Of a stretch of 49,071 nt of DNA, positions 6,981 through 15,393 are shown piece after piece. The translations under genes and the position numbers were made by a program. Under the pieces are notes generated by a model that saw nothing but the letters and a program-made list of their open reading frames with translations, was not told the DNA's origin and did not search any database. This stretch comes from Fermentimonas sp. (lineage in GTDB: Bacteria; Bacteroidota; Bacteroidia; Bacteroidales; Dysgonomonadaceae), in assembly GCA_028709385.1 (NCBI GenBank), contig JAQVXD010000017.1, positions 1-49,071 on the forward strand, given 5' to 3'. The stretch's first letter is position 1. Each line of letters opens with the position of its first letter.

Positions 6981-9215
6981 CTAAAATGAAAGTGTAAGAC
7001 GCATCATATAATTACGTGTAGCCTGAGGATAATAGCCTATCCAGTTAATACTGCTTCCATCTGCAAATGTATCAGTTGCAGCCCATCCGTTAGCCACATA
7101 CTCTTTATCAAACAGGTTGTTTACATAAACCTGCAGATTGAAAGTACCGATTGAAGTATTTTTAAATGTATAACCGGCAGAGAGATTACTAACAAAATAG
7201 GCATCAATAGATTTTGCATCATCAGATGTGTTGTCCATATATTGTTTACTTACATACTTTCCCATCAAATTGAGATAGAATGCCGTAGAAGGTTGCCATG
7301 TAACCGACGCGGCACTCACAACATCAGGGGAGAATGAAATATTGGTTGTGCCATATTCCTGAGAGATCTGACCCTCCCAGTTCCAGTTATCCTGATTGTC
7401 ATAATGGTCAAACCAGGCGATATAGTTTTTTATCTTGTTACGGCTGAATGTTGCATTTGCATCCAAACGCAATTTGTTGTTCCATAAAGGCAATGCAGCC
7501 TCAAGCTCCAGTCCGGTGCGGTAACTGCTTTCCACGTTTTCCATCAACTTATAACCCACATCATTAAGTTTACCTGTCTGCACCATCTGGTTGTGATAGT
7601 CCATATAATATAAATTAGCTCCCAAATGCAAACCATTCGTGGAGGTGTAATGGTATCCCAACTCATAATCAATCATTCTCTCAGGCTTTATAGGATTCAC
7701 AGATTCACCTTTTATACCATCCTTAAGATCATTACGCAAGGGTTCACGCTGGCCAACTGCTGCTGAAGCGTACAGTCGGCTGCTTTTATTCATATTGATA
7801 TTAATCCCGGCTTTGGGATTGAAGAAATTATACAGAAAGTCTCCTGTGAGATCTTGCATATCATCATCTTCACCGGTGAATATATAGCTAACCCTTCTGT
7901 ACTGTAAATCACCAAACAGAGATAATTTGTCATTAAGTTGATAATCTGCCTTTGTGAAAATGTTGAATTCAGATTTTCTGCCAACATTACGATACCATTC
8001 AATTTCAGACTCATCACCTGTCCAATGTTTTATCCAGGGTAATCTGCCAAAATGATCGCCGTCAAAATAGCTGTACGTTCCTCCGAATGTAAGTTTTAAT
8101 CTGCTTAAAGAATAATTCAGACCTAAGTTTGCAACATAGAAATCATTTTCCATCAGTTTACGACGTACAAAGTCACTTCTGCTATAAGTTACACCATCAA
8201 TAGTCTGATCTTCAAGACCAAATTCAGAAAACTTTCTATCCTCCCGGTAGTTCTCGTAATACCCATAACCGTAATTATAGCTTAGTCCCCCATTTAAAGA
8301 GAGGTTGCGGTTAAGTTCACGGGAAATAATCAACTGAACAATATCTGAATAATAATTATCCGTTTCATTATCATAATATAAACGGTTACCCGCATCATCG
8401 TAATATTCACCCGCAGGGTTATATCTGCGGCCATACACCGGGTCTTTCATCTGTTCTTCAGAAACTCCTTCCCATGTTATACCGGTATGCTGAATACCTT
8501 TAAGGTAACTCAGGCGGATAAGTTGTCTGTCAGTATAGTGCGACAATGCAGCATAGAGATTCGTATGATTCACACTGCCGTTTCTTACATACCCGTCACC
8601 AAGGACACGCGAGTAGCTTGCATCCAGAGATAAACCGTTATCCAGTATACCTGTTCCTGCTGCAATATTAGATAAAAATGTACCATAGCTCCCAACCGCA
8701 GTAGAAGCCTCGCCATACGCTTCAGAGCGTGCTCCGGTAGTCTGCAGTGAGATGCTTGCCCCGAAAGCGGCAGAGCCGTTGGTGGATGTGCCCACACCTC
8801 TTTGAATTTGGATATTTTGCAGTGAATTAGAAAGGTCAGGCAAATTTACCCAGAACACCTCCTGAGATTCAGGATTATTAAGCGGCATACCGTTGAGTGT
8901 TACATTTATACGTGTAGCATCTGTGCCGCGTATTCTGAAGTAAGTGTTACCAACTCCTAGTCCGTCTTCTGTAAAAGATACAAGAGAAGGAGTTGTCTGC
9001 AGTATTGCCGGAATATTTCGTGCTGCATTATCTTTTCTGATATCAGACATAGAGATATTTGAATAGGATACCGGAGTATTCAAGCCTGCACGGTTACCTG
9101 AAACTATCACCTCTTCCAGTTGGATATGACTCAGACTATCAGGTGACATAGCTGCTAAATGATAGCTTTCTGCTGATGAAATAATCAGCATAAATAAAAA
9201 GAAAACCTTTTTCAT
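6981..9215 (-). CDS. TonB-dependent outer-membrane receptor, probably for thiamine
   Basis: The 744-residue protein has a signal peptide (MKKVFFLFMLIISSAES), a TonB box-like stretch (EEVIVSG, about residues 33-39) and a plug domain. The plug carries the family RIRGTDATRINVTLNG motif. A long beta-barrel ends in the aromatic terminal strand MRLTLSF, needed for outer-membrane assembly. The TPP riboswitch and a well-formed promoter directly upstream indicate that it imports thiamine or its phosphates when cellular TPP is low. The PnuC-like inner-membrane transporter downstream would complete the pathway. Confidence 0.92.
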   Translation of the reverse strand: MKKVFFLFMLIISSAESYHLAAMSPDSLSHIQLEEVIVSGNRAGLNTPVSYSNISMSDIRKDNAARNIPAILQTTPSLVSFTEDGLGVGNTYFRIRGTDATRINVTLNGMPLNNPESQEVFWVNLPDLSNSLQNIQIQRGVGTSTNGSAAFGASISLQTTGARSEAYGEASTAVGSYGTFLSNIAAGTGILDNGLSLDASYSRVLGDGYVRNGSVNHTNLYAALSHYTDRQLIRLSYLKGIQHTGITWEGVSEEQMKDPVYGRRYNPAGEYYDDAGNRLYYDNETDNYYSDIVQLIISRELNRNLSLNGGLSYNYGYGYYENYREDRKFSEFGLEDQTIDGVTYSRSDFVRRKLMENDFYVANLGLNYSLSRLKLTFGGTYSYFDGDHFGRLPWIKHWTGDESEIEWYRNVGRKSEFNIFTKADYQLNDKLSLFGDLQYRRVSYIFTGEDDDMQDLTGDFLYNFFNPKAGININMNKSSRLYASAAVGQREPLRNDLKDGIKGESVNPIKPERMIDYELGYHYTSTNGLHLGANLYYMDYHNQMVQTGKLNDVGYKLMENVESSYRTGLELEAALPLWNNKLRLDANATFSRNKIKNYIAWFDHYDNQDNWNWEGQISQEYGTTNISFSPDVVSAASVTWQPSTAFYLNLMGKYVSKQYMDNTSDDAKSIDAYFVSNLSAGYTFKNTSIGTFNLQVYVNNLFDKEYVANGWAATDTFADGSSINWIGYYPQATRNYMMRLTLSF

Positions 9216-9334
9216 TTACTAAAAATTTTACGATGTAGAGTGCAAAACAAAGTAATTTCACTCTACCATCTGGTTTGTTAAATAAAAAAGGGGATAAAAA
9301 AGATATATACCATTATCACTTAAAAGTGATCTGT

Positions 9335-9410
9335 TTTCCCTCCGCCGGCATTATCCGGATCAGGTGTTTTGGGTATGATCTCAGCCTGTTATATTAGGCA
9401 CCCCCGTTGA
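9335..9410 (-). promoter_or_regulatory. TPP (THI-box) riboswitch
   Basis: Read on the - strand, the leader contains the conserved blocks of the TPP aptamer in order: GGGGGTGCC, then GGCTGAGATCATACCC, then ACCTGATCCGGATAATGCCG, then GCGGAGGGAAA. It lies about 120 bp ahead of the TonB receptor start, so binding of TPP should turn off receptor expression. A short AT-rich hairpin (9315-9330) and a C4T6 stretch (9286-9293 region) follow. Which of these forms the expression platform is not clear. Confidence 0.95.
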
Positions 9411-9419
9411 ATTAAAGAA

Positions 9420-9450
9420 CAAAGGTAAATCCTTTTTGTTCATTCACAAA
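9420..9450 (-). promoter_or_regulatory. Bacteroidetes-type promoter for the thiamine uptake unit
   Basis: On the - strand, TTTG (9450-9447) is followed after 19 bases by TACCTTTG (9427-9420), an exact match to the TTTG / TAnnTTTG consensus of Bacteroidetes sigma factors. Transcription would begin about 7 bases later, just ahead of the riboswitch. Confidence 0.75.
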
Positions 9451-9502
9451 AATATCCGCATTCATTTATTAATATCTGAATTTATTAGTAATTTCGTATC
9501 AT

Positions 9503-9510
9503 TAGATTTG
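9503..9510 (+). promoter_or_regulatory. Candidate -7 element for the RelA/SpoT gene
   Basis: TAGATTTG matches TAnnTTTG about 105 bp before the RelA/SpoT start. No good TTTG is seen at the -33 distance, so the call is weak. The 400-bp gap 9216-9615 otherwise holds only the thiamine promoter and riboswitch. Confidence 0.3.
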
Positions 9511-9615
9511 ATTTCAAGTAAGTTCAGTAAGCTTTTTGAAAATTAAACTTATAGTTAATTATATAGTCTGATACAATCCGACTCAAGTGCAACATATTGT
9601 ATATAAGTAGTTAAA

Positions 9616-11925
9616 ATGATAGATGACGATAAATTAAACGAAGAAGAACAGATGATTGAAAATGAGTTTCAGGCACTCATAAACGATTATTTGAATTCTA
9701 ATCACCGAAGAAAAGTTGACGTGATAACACGTGCTTTTAATATGGCGAAGGAGGCTCACAAAGGAGCCCGCCGTCGCTCAGGGGAGCCGTATATCATGCA
9801 TCCGCTGTCGGTGGCACGTATCGTCTCAAAGGAGATCGGTCTGGGTTCAACATCTATCTCGGCATCCCTGCTTCACGATGTGGTAGAAGATACAGACTAT
9901 ACAGTAGAAGATATCCGTGCACTTTTCGGAGATAAAATAGCTTCTATTGTTGACGGTCTGACTAAAATATCCAGTGGTATGTTTGGCGAGAATGTATCAG
10001 CTCAAGCTGAGAATTTCCGCAAACTGCTATTAACAATGTCAGATGATATACGTGTAATTCTGATAAAGATAGCCGACAGATTGCACAACATGCGCACACT
10101 CTCCTCAATGTCATCTACAAAGCAGTACAAAATCACCGGAGAAACATTATATATTTACGCACCTCTGGCACATCGTCTGGGTCTGTTTGCCATAAAAACA
10201 GAACTGGAAGAGCTATGTTTCAAATATGAACATCCGGAGACATTTGCTGAGCTAACCCGAAAAATTGAGGAGACTGCTCCCGAGAGAAATAAAATCTATG
10301 AAAACTTTGCTGTCCCTGTTATAGAATCTCTCAATAAAATGAATATTGAATATGAGATGCGGGCAAGGGTGAAATCTGTTTTCTCTATATGGAACAAGAT
10401 GCAGAAAAAGGGTATTGATTTCAGCGAGGTTTATGACCTTTTTGCGGTGCGTATAGTATTTGAAATGACACCCGGTATTGACGAGAAAAAGCAGTGCTGG
10501 GATATATATTCTGCAATTACTGATATTTATAAGCTGCGTCCCGACCGTATCCGTGATTGGGTCAGCCACCCTAAAGCAAACGGTTATCAGGCACTGCACC
10601 TCACTGTGATGGGGCCCGACGGCAAGTGGATTGAGATTCAGATAAGAAGCCGGCGTATGGATGATATTGCAGAAAAAGGCTTCGCCGCACACTGGAAATA
10701 TAAAGAAGACAGGATTGAGGAGGATAATGAACTTGATAAATGGTTGAAAACAATTCAGGAAATACTCTCCAATCCAAACCCTAACGCGATTGATTTCCTG
10801 GATACGGTTAAGATGAATCTATTTTCCTCTGAGATATTTGTATTTACACCCAAGGGGGAGATTAAAACTTTACCTCAAGGGGCAACCGCCCTCGACTTCG
10901 CATATTCTATCCACACACGTATAGGAGATCATTGTCTGGGTGCAAAAGTTAACCATACTCTGGTTCCGTTGAGTCAAAAATTGAGAAGCGGGGATCAGAT
11001 TGAGATCTTAACATCACAATCAGTTAATCCTCAGCCGGAATGGATTAATTTTGTGACTACTGCCAAGGCAAGAACCAAGATTGAAGCTTCGCTGCGACGC
11101 CAACGCCGCCGTATTGCCGATAAGGGCAAAAATCTTCTCGATGAGCTTTTCGATCAGGAGCCGATAGATAATACTATTTTCAATAAGATTCTTCATATGT
11201 ACAAAGCTGAAAATAAAGAAGATTTGTACTATCTGATTGGAAGTAACGAGGCGACTCTGCCTGCTGATAAAAAAGCATTTATGAAAATCAAGGAGGAGCC
11301 CGAAAAGAAAGATAATCTTTTTGTACGGTATGTTAAACAGGCAATGAGTGCGATTAAAAAACCGGCAGGTGATCAGAAAATTAAGAAAAAGGATGATGAA
11401 GAATTAACTGAAGAAACTGATGATCTTAAAACTTCTGTTTCCATACTGCAGGCGCCTCAGAAAATAGACAGAAATGCACCTTACGATCTTAAAGAGTCTA
11501 ATTTTAAAAAGAATTTTATTGTACCGTCATGCTGTAAACCATTGCCGGGTGATGATGTTTTTGGTTTTGTTACAGAAAACGAGGAGGTTGAAGTTCACAA
11601 ACGTTCATGTCAGACCGGTTTGAAACTTAAATCCAACTACGGCGATAGGATAATTGATGTAATATGGGGGGATTACAGACAGTATTCTTTCCTTGCCTCT
11701 ATTGTATTCACCGGGATAGACAGAATTGGTATATTAAGCTCGATACTTGCAAAACTTGCAGAGGATGTAGTCCTTAATATTCAAAGTGTTAACGTGTCAT
11801 CTAATGACGGTATCTTTGAGGGTGTGTTTAATGTACATGTCCATAGTGCGGAAGAGGTTAACCAGCTATGCGCAAAAATAGCAAAAGTGAACGGTGTAAG
11901 CACCGTTCACAGATCAAATCTTTAA
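9616..11925 (+). CDS. Bifunctional (p)ppGpp synthetase/hydrolase (RelA/SpoT homologue)
   Basis: The 769-residue long RSH protein controls the stringent response. An N-terminal HD hydrolase domain carries HD at residues 87-88 in LLHDVVEDT and a later RLHNMR. The synthetase domain follows, with RVKSVFSIWNKM and RDWVSHPKANGYQALH. Then come a TGS domain (near 400) and a C-terminal ACT domain (about 690-769) with GIDRIGILSSIL. The synthetase loop reads R-V-K-S. This basic RxK pattern is typical of bifunctional enzymes rather than the acidic form of synthetase-only RelA, and the hydrolase residues look intact. It stands alone on the + strand and converges on the next operon with only 37 bp between. 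Confidence 0.95.
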   Translation: MIDDDKLNEEEQMIENEFQALINDYLNSNHRRKVDVITRAFNMAKEAHKGARRRSGEPYIMHPLSVARIVSKEIGLGSTSISASLLHDVVEDTDYTVEDIRALFGDKIASIVDGLTKISSGMFGENVSAQAENFRKLLLTMSDDIRVILIKIADRLHNMRTLSSMSSTKQYKITGETLYIYAPLAHRLGLFAIKTELEELCFKYEHPETFAELTRKIEETAPERNKIYENFAVPVIESLNKMNIEYEMRARVKSVFSIWNKMQKKGIDFSEVYDLFAVRIVFEMTPGIDEKKQCWDIYSAITDIYKLRPDRIRDWVSHPKANGYQALHLTVMGPDGKWIEIQIRSRRMDDIAEKGFAAHWKYKEDRIEEDNELDKWLKTIQEILSNPNPNAIDFLDTVKMNLFSSEIFVFTPKGEIKTLPQGATALDFAYSIHTRIGDHCLGAKVNHTLVPLSQKLRSGDQIEILTSQSVNPQPEWINFVTTAKARTKIEASLRRQRRRIADKGKNLLDELFDQEPIDNTIFNKILHMYKAENKEDLYYLIGSNEATLPADKKAFMKIKEEPEKKDNLFVRYVKQAMSAIKKPAGDQKIKKKDDEELTEETDDLKTSVSILQAPQKIDRNAPYDLKESNFKKNFIVPSCCKPLPGDDVFGFVTENEEVEVHKRSCQTGLKLKSNYGDRIIDVIWGDYRQYSFLASIVFTGIDRIGILSSILAKLAEDVVLNIQSVNVSSNDGIFEGVFNVHVHSAEEVNQLCAKIAKVNGVSTVHRSNL

Positions 11926-11962
11926 ATAATAGTTAAGTATTTCTTCAAATAATAATTAAGCA

Positions 11963-12358
11963 TTATTTTTTCCTGCTCTTTCTGCCGAAAAGTATAGATG
12001 TTATCTTTTTAGCTCCGAAAGCAATAAGTGCCGGTTTTGCAATACTCCACGTGGCTGAACCGATAAGTGGTAAATTCGACAAAATAAGTTGTGTTACAGT
12101 ATTATTGAGCCACGGATTACGTGCTTTTGTTATAAATGGTGTGATTGAAGTGGAAGAAGAGGTTGACATGTTATCCATTGTCTCCGAAAACTTAGACTTT
12201 ATTGATGAAGTAACACCTTTTGTAAGCATCGAACCCCAATTATCATTCAGATATTGCAATTGATACGATAAACGCTGACTTGCAATCTTACGCTCTTCTC
12301 TGTAGCGTTTCTTTTCAAGCCGGAGTCCTTCTAACGGGTCTAATTTATACTTACTCAT
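11963..12358 (-). CDS. Unknown small basic protein, third gene of YtxH/holin-like operon
   Basis: I do not recognise this 131-residue protein. It is lysine/arginine-rich at both ends, with a charged helix-prone N-terminus, a Ser/Thr-rich middle, and a moderately hydrophobic stretch (about residues 85-118) near the C-terminus. That stretch could sit on or in a membrane. Its ATG overlaps the stop of the upstream holin-like gene in an ATGA arrangement, so the two are translationally coupled. Context suggests a cell-envelope role, but no function can be assigned. Confidence 0.8.
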   Translation of the reverse strand: MSKYKLDPLEGLRLEKKRYREERKIASQRLSYQLQYLNDNWGSMLTKGVTSSIKSKFSETMDNMSTSSSTSITPFITKARNPWLNNTVTQLILSNLPLIGSATWSIAKPALIAFGAKKITSILFGRKSRKK

Positions 12359-12732
12359 TTGTTAATGGTTTTTTCATCCTTGTCGTCCTGTTTCATTAGG
12401 AAACGTACAATAACATTGGTGTATTTCTTCTGCATTGGCTTTCTGATAAACAAAAGTATTACCAAAACCAATAATGTGAATGCAGCCACTATTCCAAATC
12501 CCAGCCATAAGCTGTCAAGTAGTTCACTCAGGTATAGTCCTGCAGTAACCAGTATAAATAGCAATGCTATAAGACCGGCGCCGGCTAGTATTAAGCCATA
12601 CAAAAATGCAGATGAGCCTAAGCTGAATTTTTCAAATGCTTCAAGTTTTCCGAGCTCGAGTGTACTATTGATATATTTTCCAATATCATCCCTCATCTCC
12701 TCGAACAGCGTACTTACCTTTTTTTCTTCCAT
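12355..12732 (-). CDS. Phage-holin-superfamily-like small membrane protein
   Basis: The 125-residue protein has two strong hydrophobic segments (about residues 40-67 and 74-98) joined by a short loop with SLWLGFG. Charged ends include an N-terminal amphipathic helix (MRDDIGKYINSTLELGKLEA). This is the layout of the putative holin-X / phage_holin_3_6 family, which is widespread in non-phage chromosomes. No lysis genes are nearby, so a phage origin is unlikely. It lies between a YtxH-type gene and an unknown gene, in one operon. Confidence 0.8.
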   Translation of the reverse strand: MEEKKVSTLFEEMRDDIGKYINSTLELGKLEAFEKFSLGSSAFLYGLILAGAGLIALLFILVTAGLYLSELLDSLWLGFGIVAAFTLLVLVILLFIRKPMQKKYTNVIVRFLMKQDDKDEKTINK

Positions 12733-12756
12733 TGTTTTCCTTTTTAGAGGATAATA

Positions 12757-12999
12757 TTATTGTTTTGCAAGTTCTTTTTTTGCAATTTCAGCAATATCAT
12801 CAATATCCTCTTTTAAATCATGAACTTCACTTTTTCCTTTGTAAACAGCTGATTTTACGTTAGCTCTGACTTTATCGGCAAACTCATTTGCCTGCTCCAG
12901 CCACTCTTCTCTTTTGTCAGTTCCCATAATATAACCAACTGCTGCGCCAAGTGCGATTCCAATTCCTAAACCTAATAATAATTTTGCTTCTGATTTCAT
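12757..12999 (-). CDS. YtxH-domain protein
   Basis: An 80-residue protein with one N-terminal membrane segment rich in glycine (LLLGLGIGIALGAAVGYIMG), then a charged helical tail starting DKREEW. This is the YtxH layout (general stress or envelope-associated, function poorly known). It is the first gene of a three-gene - strand operon, 24 bp ahead of the holin-like gene. Confidence 0.85.
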   Translation of the reverse strand: MKSEAKLLLGLGIGIALGAAVGYIMGTDKREEWLEQANEFADKVRANVKSAVYKGKSEVHDLKEDIDDIAEIAKKELAKQ

Positions 13000-13065
13000 A
13001 ATTTATGCGTTTAATAGTTTGTTATTTTTTTATTGATCTCATTGTTGTTAAAAGTTGATCTTGGG

Positions 13066-13098
13066 AGAACCTCGCTGTACAAGCGTTAAAAGGGTTCT
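13066..13098. other. Nested stem-loop in the gap upstream of the YtxH operon
   Basis: AGAACC (13066-13071) pairs with GGTTCT (13093-13098), and inside it CGCT (13073-13076) pairs with AGCG (13082-13085). It lies in the 151-bp gap between miaB and ytxH, both read on the - strand. It may be part of the ytxH leader or a weak miaB-distal structure. No T-run supports a terminator. Confidence 0.3.
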
Positions 13099-13150
13099 GT
13101 TTAAGTAAAACACTTTACAAACTAAATTGTTTATATTATTCAATATTAAA

Positions 13151-14497
13151 TTAATTTGAATCTATTGATTCACCGAAGAGAGTAGCCGACGTAAAACCGG
13201 TAATACTGACTTTCACGAATTGTCCTATTCGGTGATTCTTTTTATCGAATATCACAACTTTGTTCTGTTCGTTGCGACCGAATAATTGCTCTCTCGAGCG
13301 TTTGGAAAAGCCTTCGATAAGAACTTCGAACTCTTTTCCCATATCCTTTTCGTTACTTGCCCGTGAAAGTTCCAGCTGAAGATCGATGATTTCTTGCAGG
13401 CGACGAGTTTTTATCTCTTCAGGTACATCATCCTCAAGTTTTTTAGCAGCATATGTGCCAGGGCGTTCGGAATATTTAAACATAAACGCAGAGTCAAAGC
13501 CAACCTCTCTCATAAGCGAAAGGGTTTCAAGATGATCTTCTTCTGTTTCGGAGTGAAAGCCACACATGATATCAGTTGAAAGTCCACAGTCAGGAATAAT
13601 TCTTTTTATTGCTGCAATTCTTTCCATATACCACTCTCGGTCGTATCTCCTGTTCATCAGCTTCATCATTCGTGAACTACCCGACTGAACAGGCAGGTGT
13701 ATGTAGTTTGCAAGGTTTTTGTATTTTGCAATTGTCTCTAAAGTTTCATCATTCATATCCCAAGGGTGCGAAGTGGTAAATCTGATACGCATTTCGGGAG
13801 CTGCTTCAGCTACCATTGCAAGCAGATCATGAAAATCAACCTTTGTTTCTCCGTCCTTATACCTGTATGAATTAACATTTTGTCCTAAAAGAATTACTTC
13901 TCTGAACCCTTTCTTTTGCATTTCCTTTAATTCATTGAGTATGCTTTCAGGTTCTCTGCTTCGCTCACGTCCTCTTGTAAAGGGCACAATGCAATAGGTG
14001 CAGAATTTATCACAACCCCGCATTATCGAGATATACCCCGAGATGTTGCTGCCGTTAAGTTTGAGAGGTATTACATCCTTGTACGTTTCTGTTTTGGAGA
14101 GTTCAACATTCATGGCCTTCTCGCCCTGTTCAGCAGCACCCACAAGGTTGGGCAGGTCAAGGTATGCATCAGGTCCCACAACCACATCCACATTGTGATT
14201 ATCAATCAGATCAGATTTCACCCTTTCTGCCATACATCCCAAAACACCAACTATCAGGTTGTCCTTTCTTTTTCTTTTCAGAGAATTAAAATATTCAAGT
14301 CTCTGAATCACCTTTTGTTCTGCGTTTTCTCTTATTGAACATGTATTTACAAATATGGCATCAGCCTCACTCTCTTTTTCGGTCAAACTGTAGCCGTCCA
14401 TTTCCATGATGGATGCAACCACCTCGGTGTCAGCCACATTCATTTGGCAGCCGTAGGTCTCTATGTAGAGTTTTTTGTCTTTTATATCAGGGTTCAT
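13151..14497 (-). CDS. miaB: tRNA-2-methylthio-N6-dimethylallyladenosine synthase MiaB
   Basis: MiaB is a radical-SAM methylthiotransferase that modifies A37 of tRNAs reading UNN codons. The N-terminal UPF0004 domain begins with YIETYGCQMN. The radical-SAM cluster motif CxxxCxxC is seen in RGCDKFCTYCIVPF, and a C-terminal TRAM domain ends the protein. The frame is open up to an ATG at 14545, but the ATG at 14497 gives the usual short lead-in before the first beta strand (448 residues) and is preferred. The gene appears monocistronic. Confidence 0.95.
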   Translation of the reverse strand: MNPDIKDKKLYIETYGCQMNVADTEVVASIMEMDGYSLTEKESEADAIFVNTCSIRENAEQKVIQRLEYFNSLKRKRKDNLIVGVLGCMAERVKSDLIDNHNVDVVVGPDAYLDLPNLVGAAEQGEKAMNVELSKTETYKDVIPLKLNGSNISGYISIMRGCDKFCTYCIVPFTRGRERSREPESILNELKEMQKKGFREVILLGQNVNSYRYKDGETKVDFHDLLAMVAEAAPEMRIRFTTSHPWDMNDETLETIAKYKNLANYIHLPVQSGSSRMMKLMNRRYDREWYMERIAAIKRIIPDCGLSTDIMCGFHSETEEDHLETLSLMREVGFDSAFMFKYSERPGTYAAKKLEDDVPEEIKTRRLQEIIDLQLELSRASNEKDMGKEFEVLIEGFSKRSREQLFGRNEQNKVVIFDKKNHRIGQFVKVSITGFTSATLFGESIDSN

Positions 14498-14628
14498 AGT
14501 TGCTATGTTATTTGTTGGTAAACTGTGATAATAATACTTCTGCAAACATTTAAGTAATTTTGCTGTCTAAGAAAAGTTAAATACAAAGATTAAAAGCATT
14601 TTATGTTGCATTATAATCATTCTTGTCT

Positions 14629-14636
14629 TATTTTTG
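14629..14636 (+). promoter_or_regulatory. Candidate promoter upstream of the small membrane protein gene
   Basis: TATTTTTG matches TAnnTTTG, with a TTG-containing stretch about 20 bases upstream. A second identical box is at 14755-14762, closer to the ATG at 14787. Either could serve this gene. Confidence 0.35.
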
Positions 14637-14786
14637 TAGCAAGGAAAAATTAAAAATTTTTTCATAGTTAAGGTTTTGGTTAAAGTATCGAGAGTGACTG
14701 TGAAGTTGCTCTCGTTTTTTTTACCAAACCTTTATCTATTACACAAAAAAAGACTATTTTTGTCTTGTTGCAAAATTAATCAAATT

Positions 14787-15326
14787 ATGGAAACAGGCGA
14801 CCTTATTTATGTAATCCTTCTGTTACTTTTTATGATATTGGGATTTTTTAATGATTCCAGGAAGAAAAAAGAACAGCAAAAACAGCAACAGCAACCGAAT
14901 CCCAACTTCAGTCCCGAAGATAGGGAAGATGCAAAATCAACACCGCCTCTCTTGTCAGAAGATCAGCTAAAAAAATTTGAATTAGAAAAGAAGAAAAGAT
15001 TAAAACAAATAAACCGTGAAAAAGAACAACGTGTGAAACAAGGCGGTTTTACATTTCAGTCCTCTATGGAACTAACTACAGACTTTAAGAAAGAGTCATC
15101 TATACAAAGTTCAAATTACATTAATGAATCCGATTCTTTATACGATCTTGACCCGGAGATGTCTGTGTCATATGACCCTGAGCTTGACAATCCTGAAATG
15201 CCTGAAGTTCCCGGCGATACCAAATATGTTACACATCCTGTTGTTGAGGAATTAAATGGGGCAAACAAAAAAAAGGAGTTGGTAAAAGGAGTTGTTTACA
15301 GTGATATCTTAAAAAGGAGGTATTGA
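14787..15326 (+). CDS. Unknown single-span membrane protein with charged cytoplasmic tail
   Basis: The 179-residue protein has one N-terminal membrane segment (DLIYVILLLLFMILGFF). A lysine/glutamine-rich stretch (KKKEQQKQQQQ), a long charged coiled-coil-prone region and an acidic C-terminal third follow. The frame extends upstream to 14676, but that leader lacks conserved features and contains a promoter-like box, so the ATG at 14787 is chosen. I cannot assign a function. The layout resembles small Bacteroidetes envelope proteins with a membrane anchor and a cytoplasmic scaffold tail. The CoA-transferase gene follows after 67 bp. Confidence 0.75.
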   Translation: METGDLIYVILLLLFMILGFFNDSRKKKEQQKQQQQPNPNFSPEDREDAKSTPPLLSEDQLKKFELEKKKRLKQINREKEQRVKQGGFTFQSSMELTTDFKKESSIQSSNYINESDSLYDLDPEMSVSYDPELDNPEMPEVPGDTKYVTHPVVEELNGANKKKELVKGVVYSDILKRRY

Positions 15327-15393
15327 ATATAATGCTTCTCAGTTTAATCGGTAAATCAGATAATCAATAAAATAGTAAATAAAAAATATTCTT

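Noticed and set aside
12355-12732. Holin-like gene as sign of a prophage
   Set aside because: No lysin, structural, integrase or attachment sequences are nearby; the family is common outside phages.
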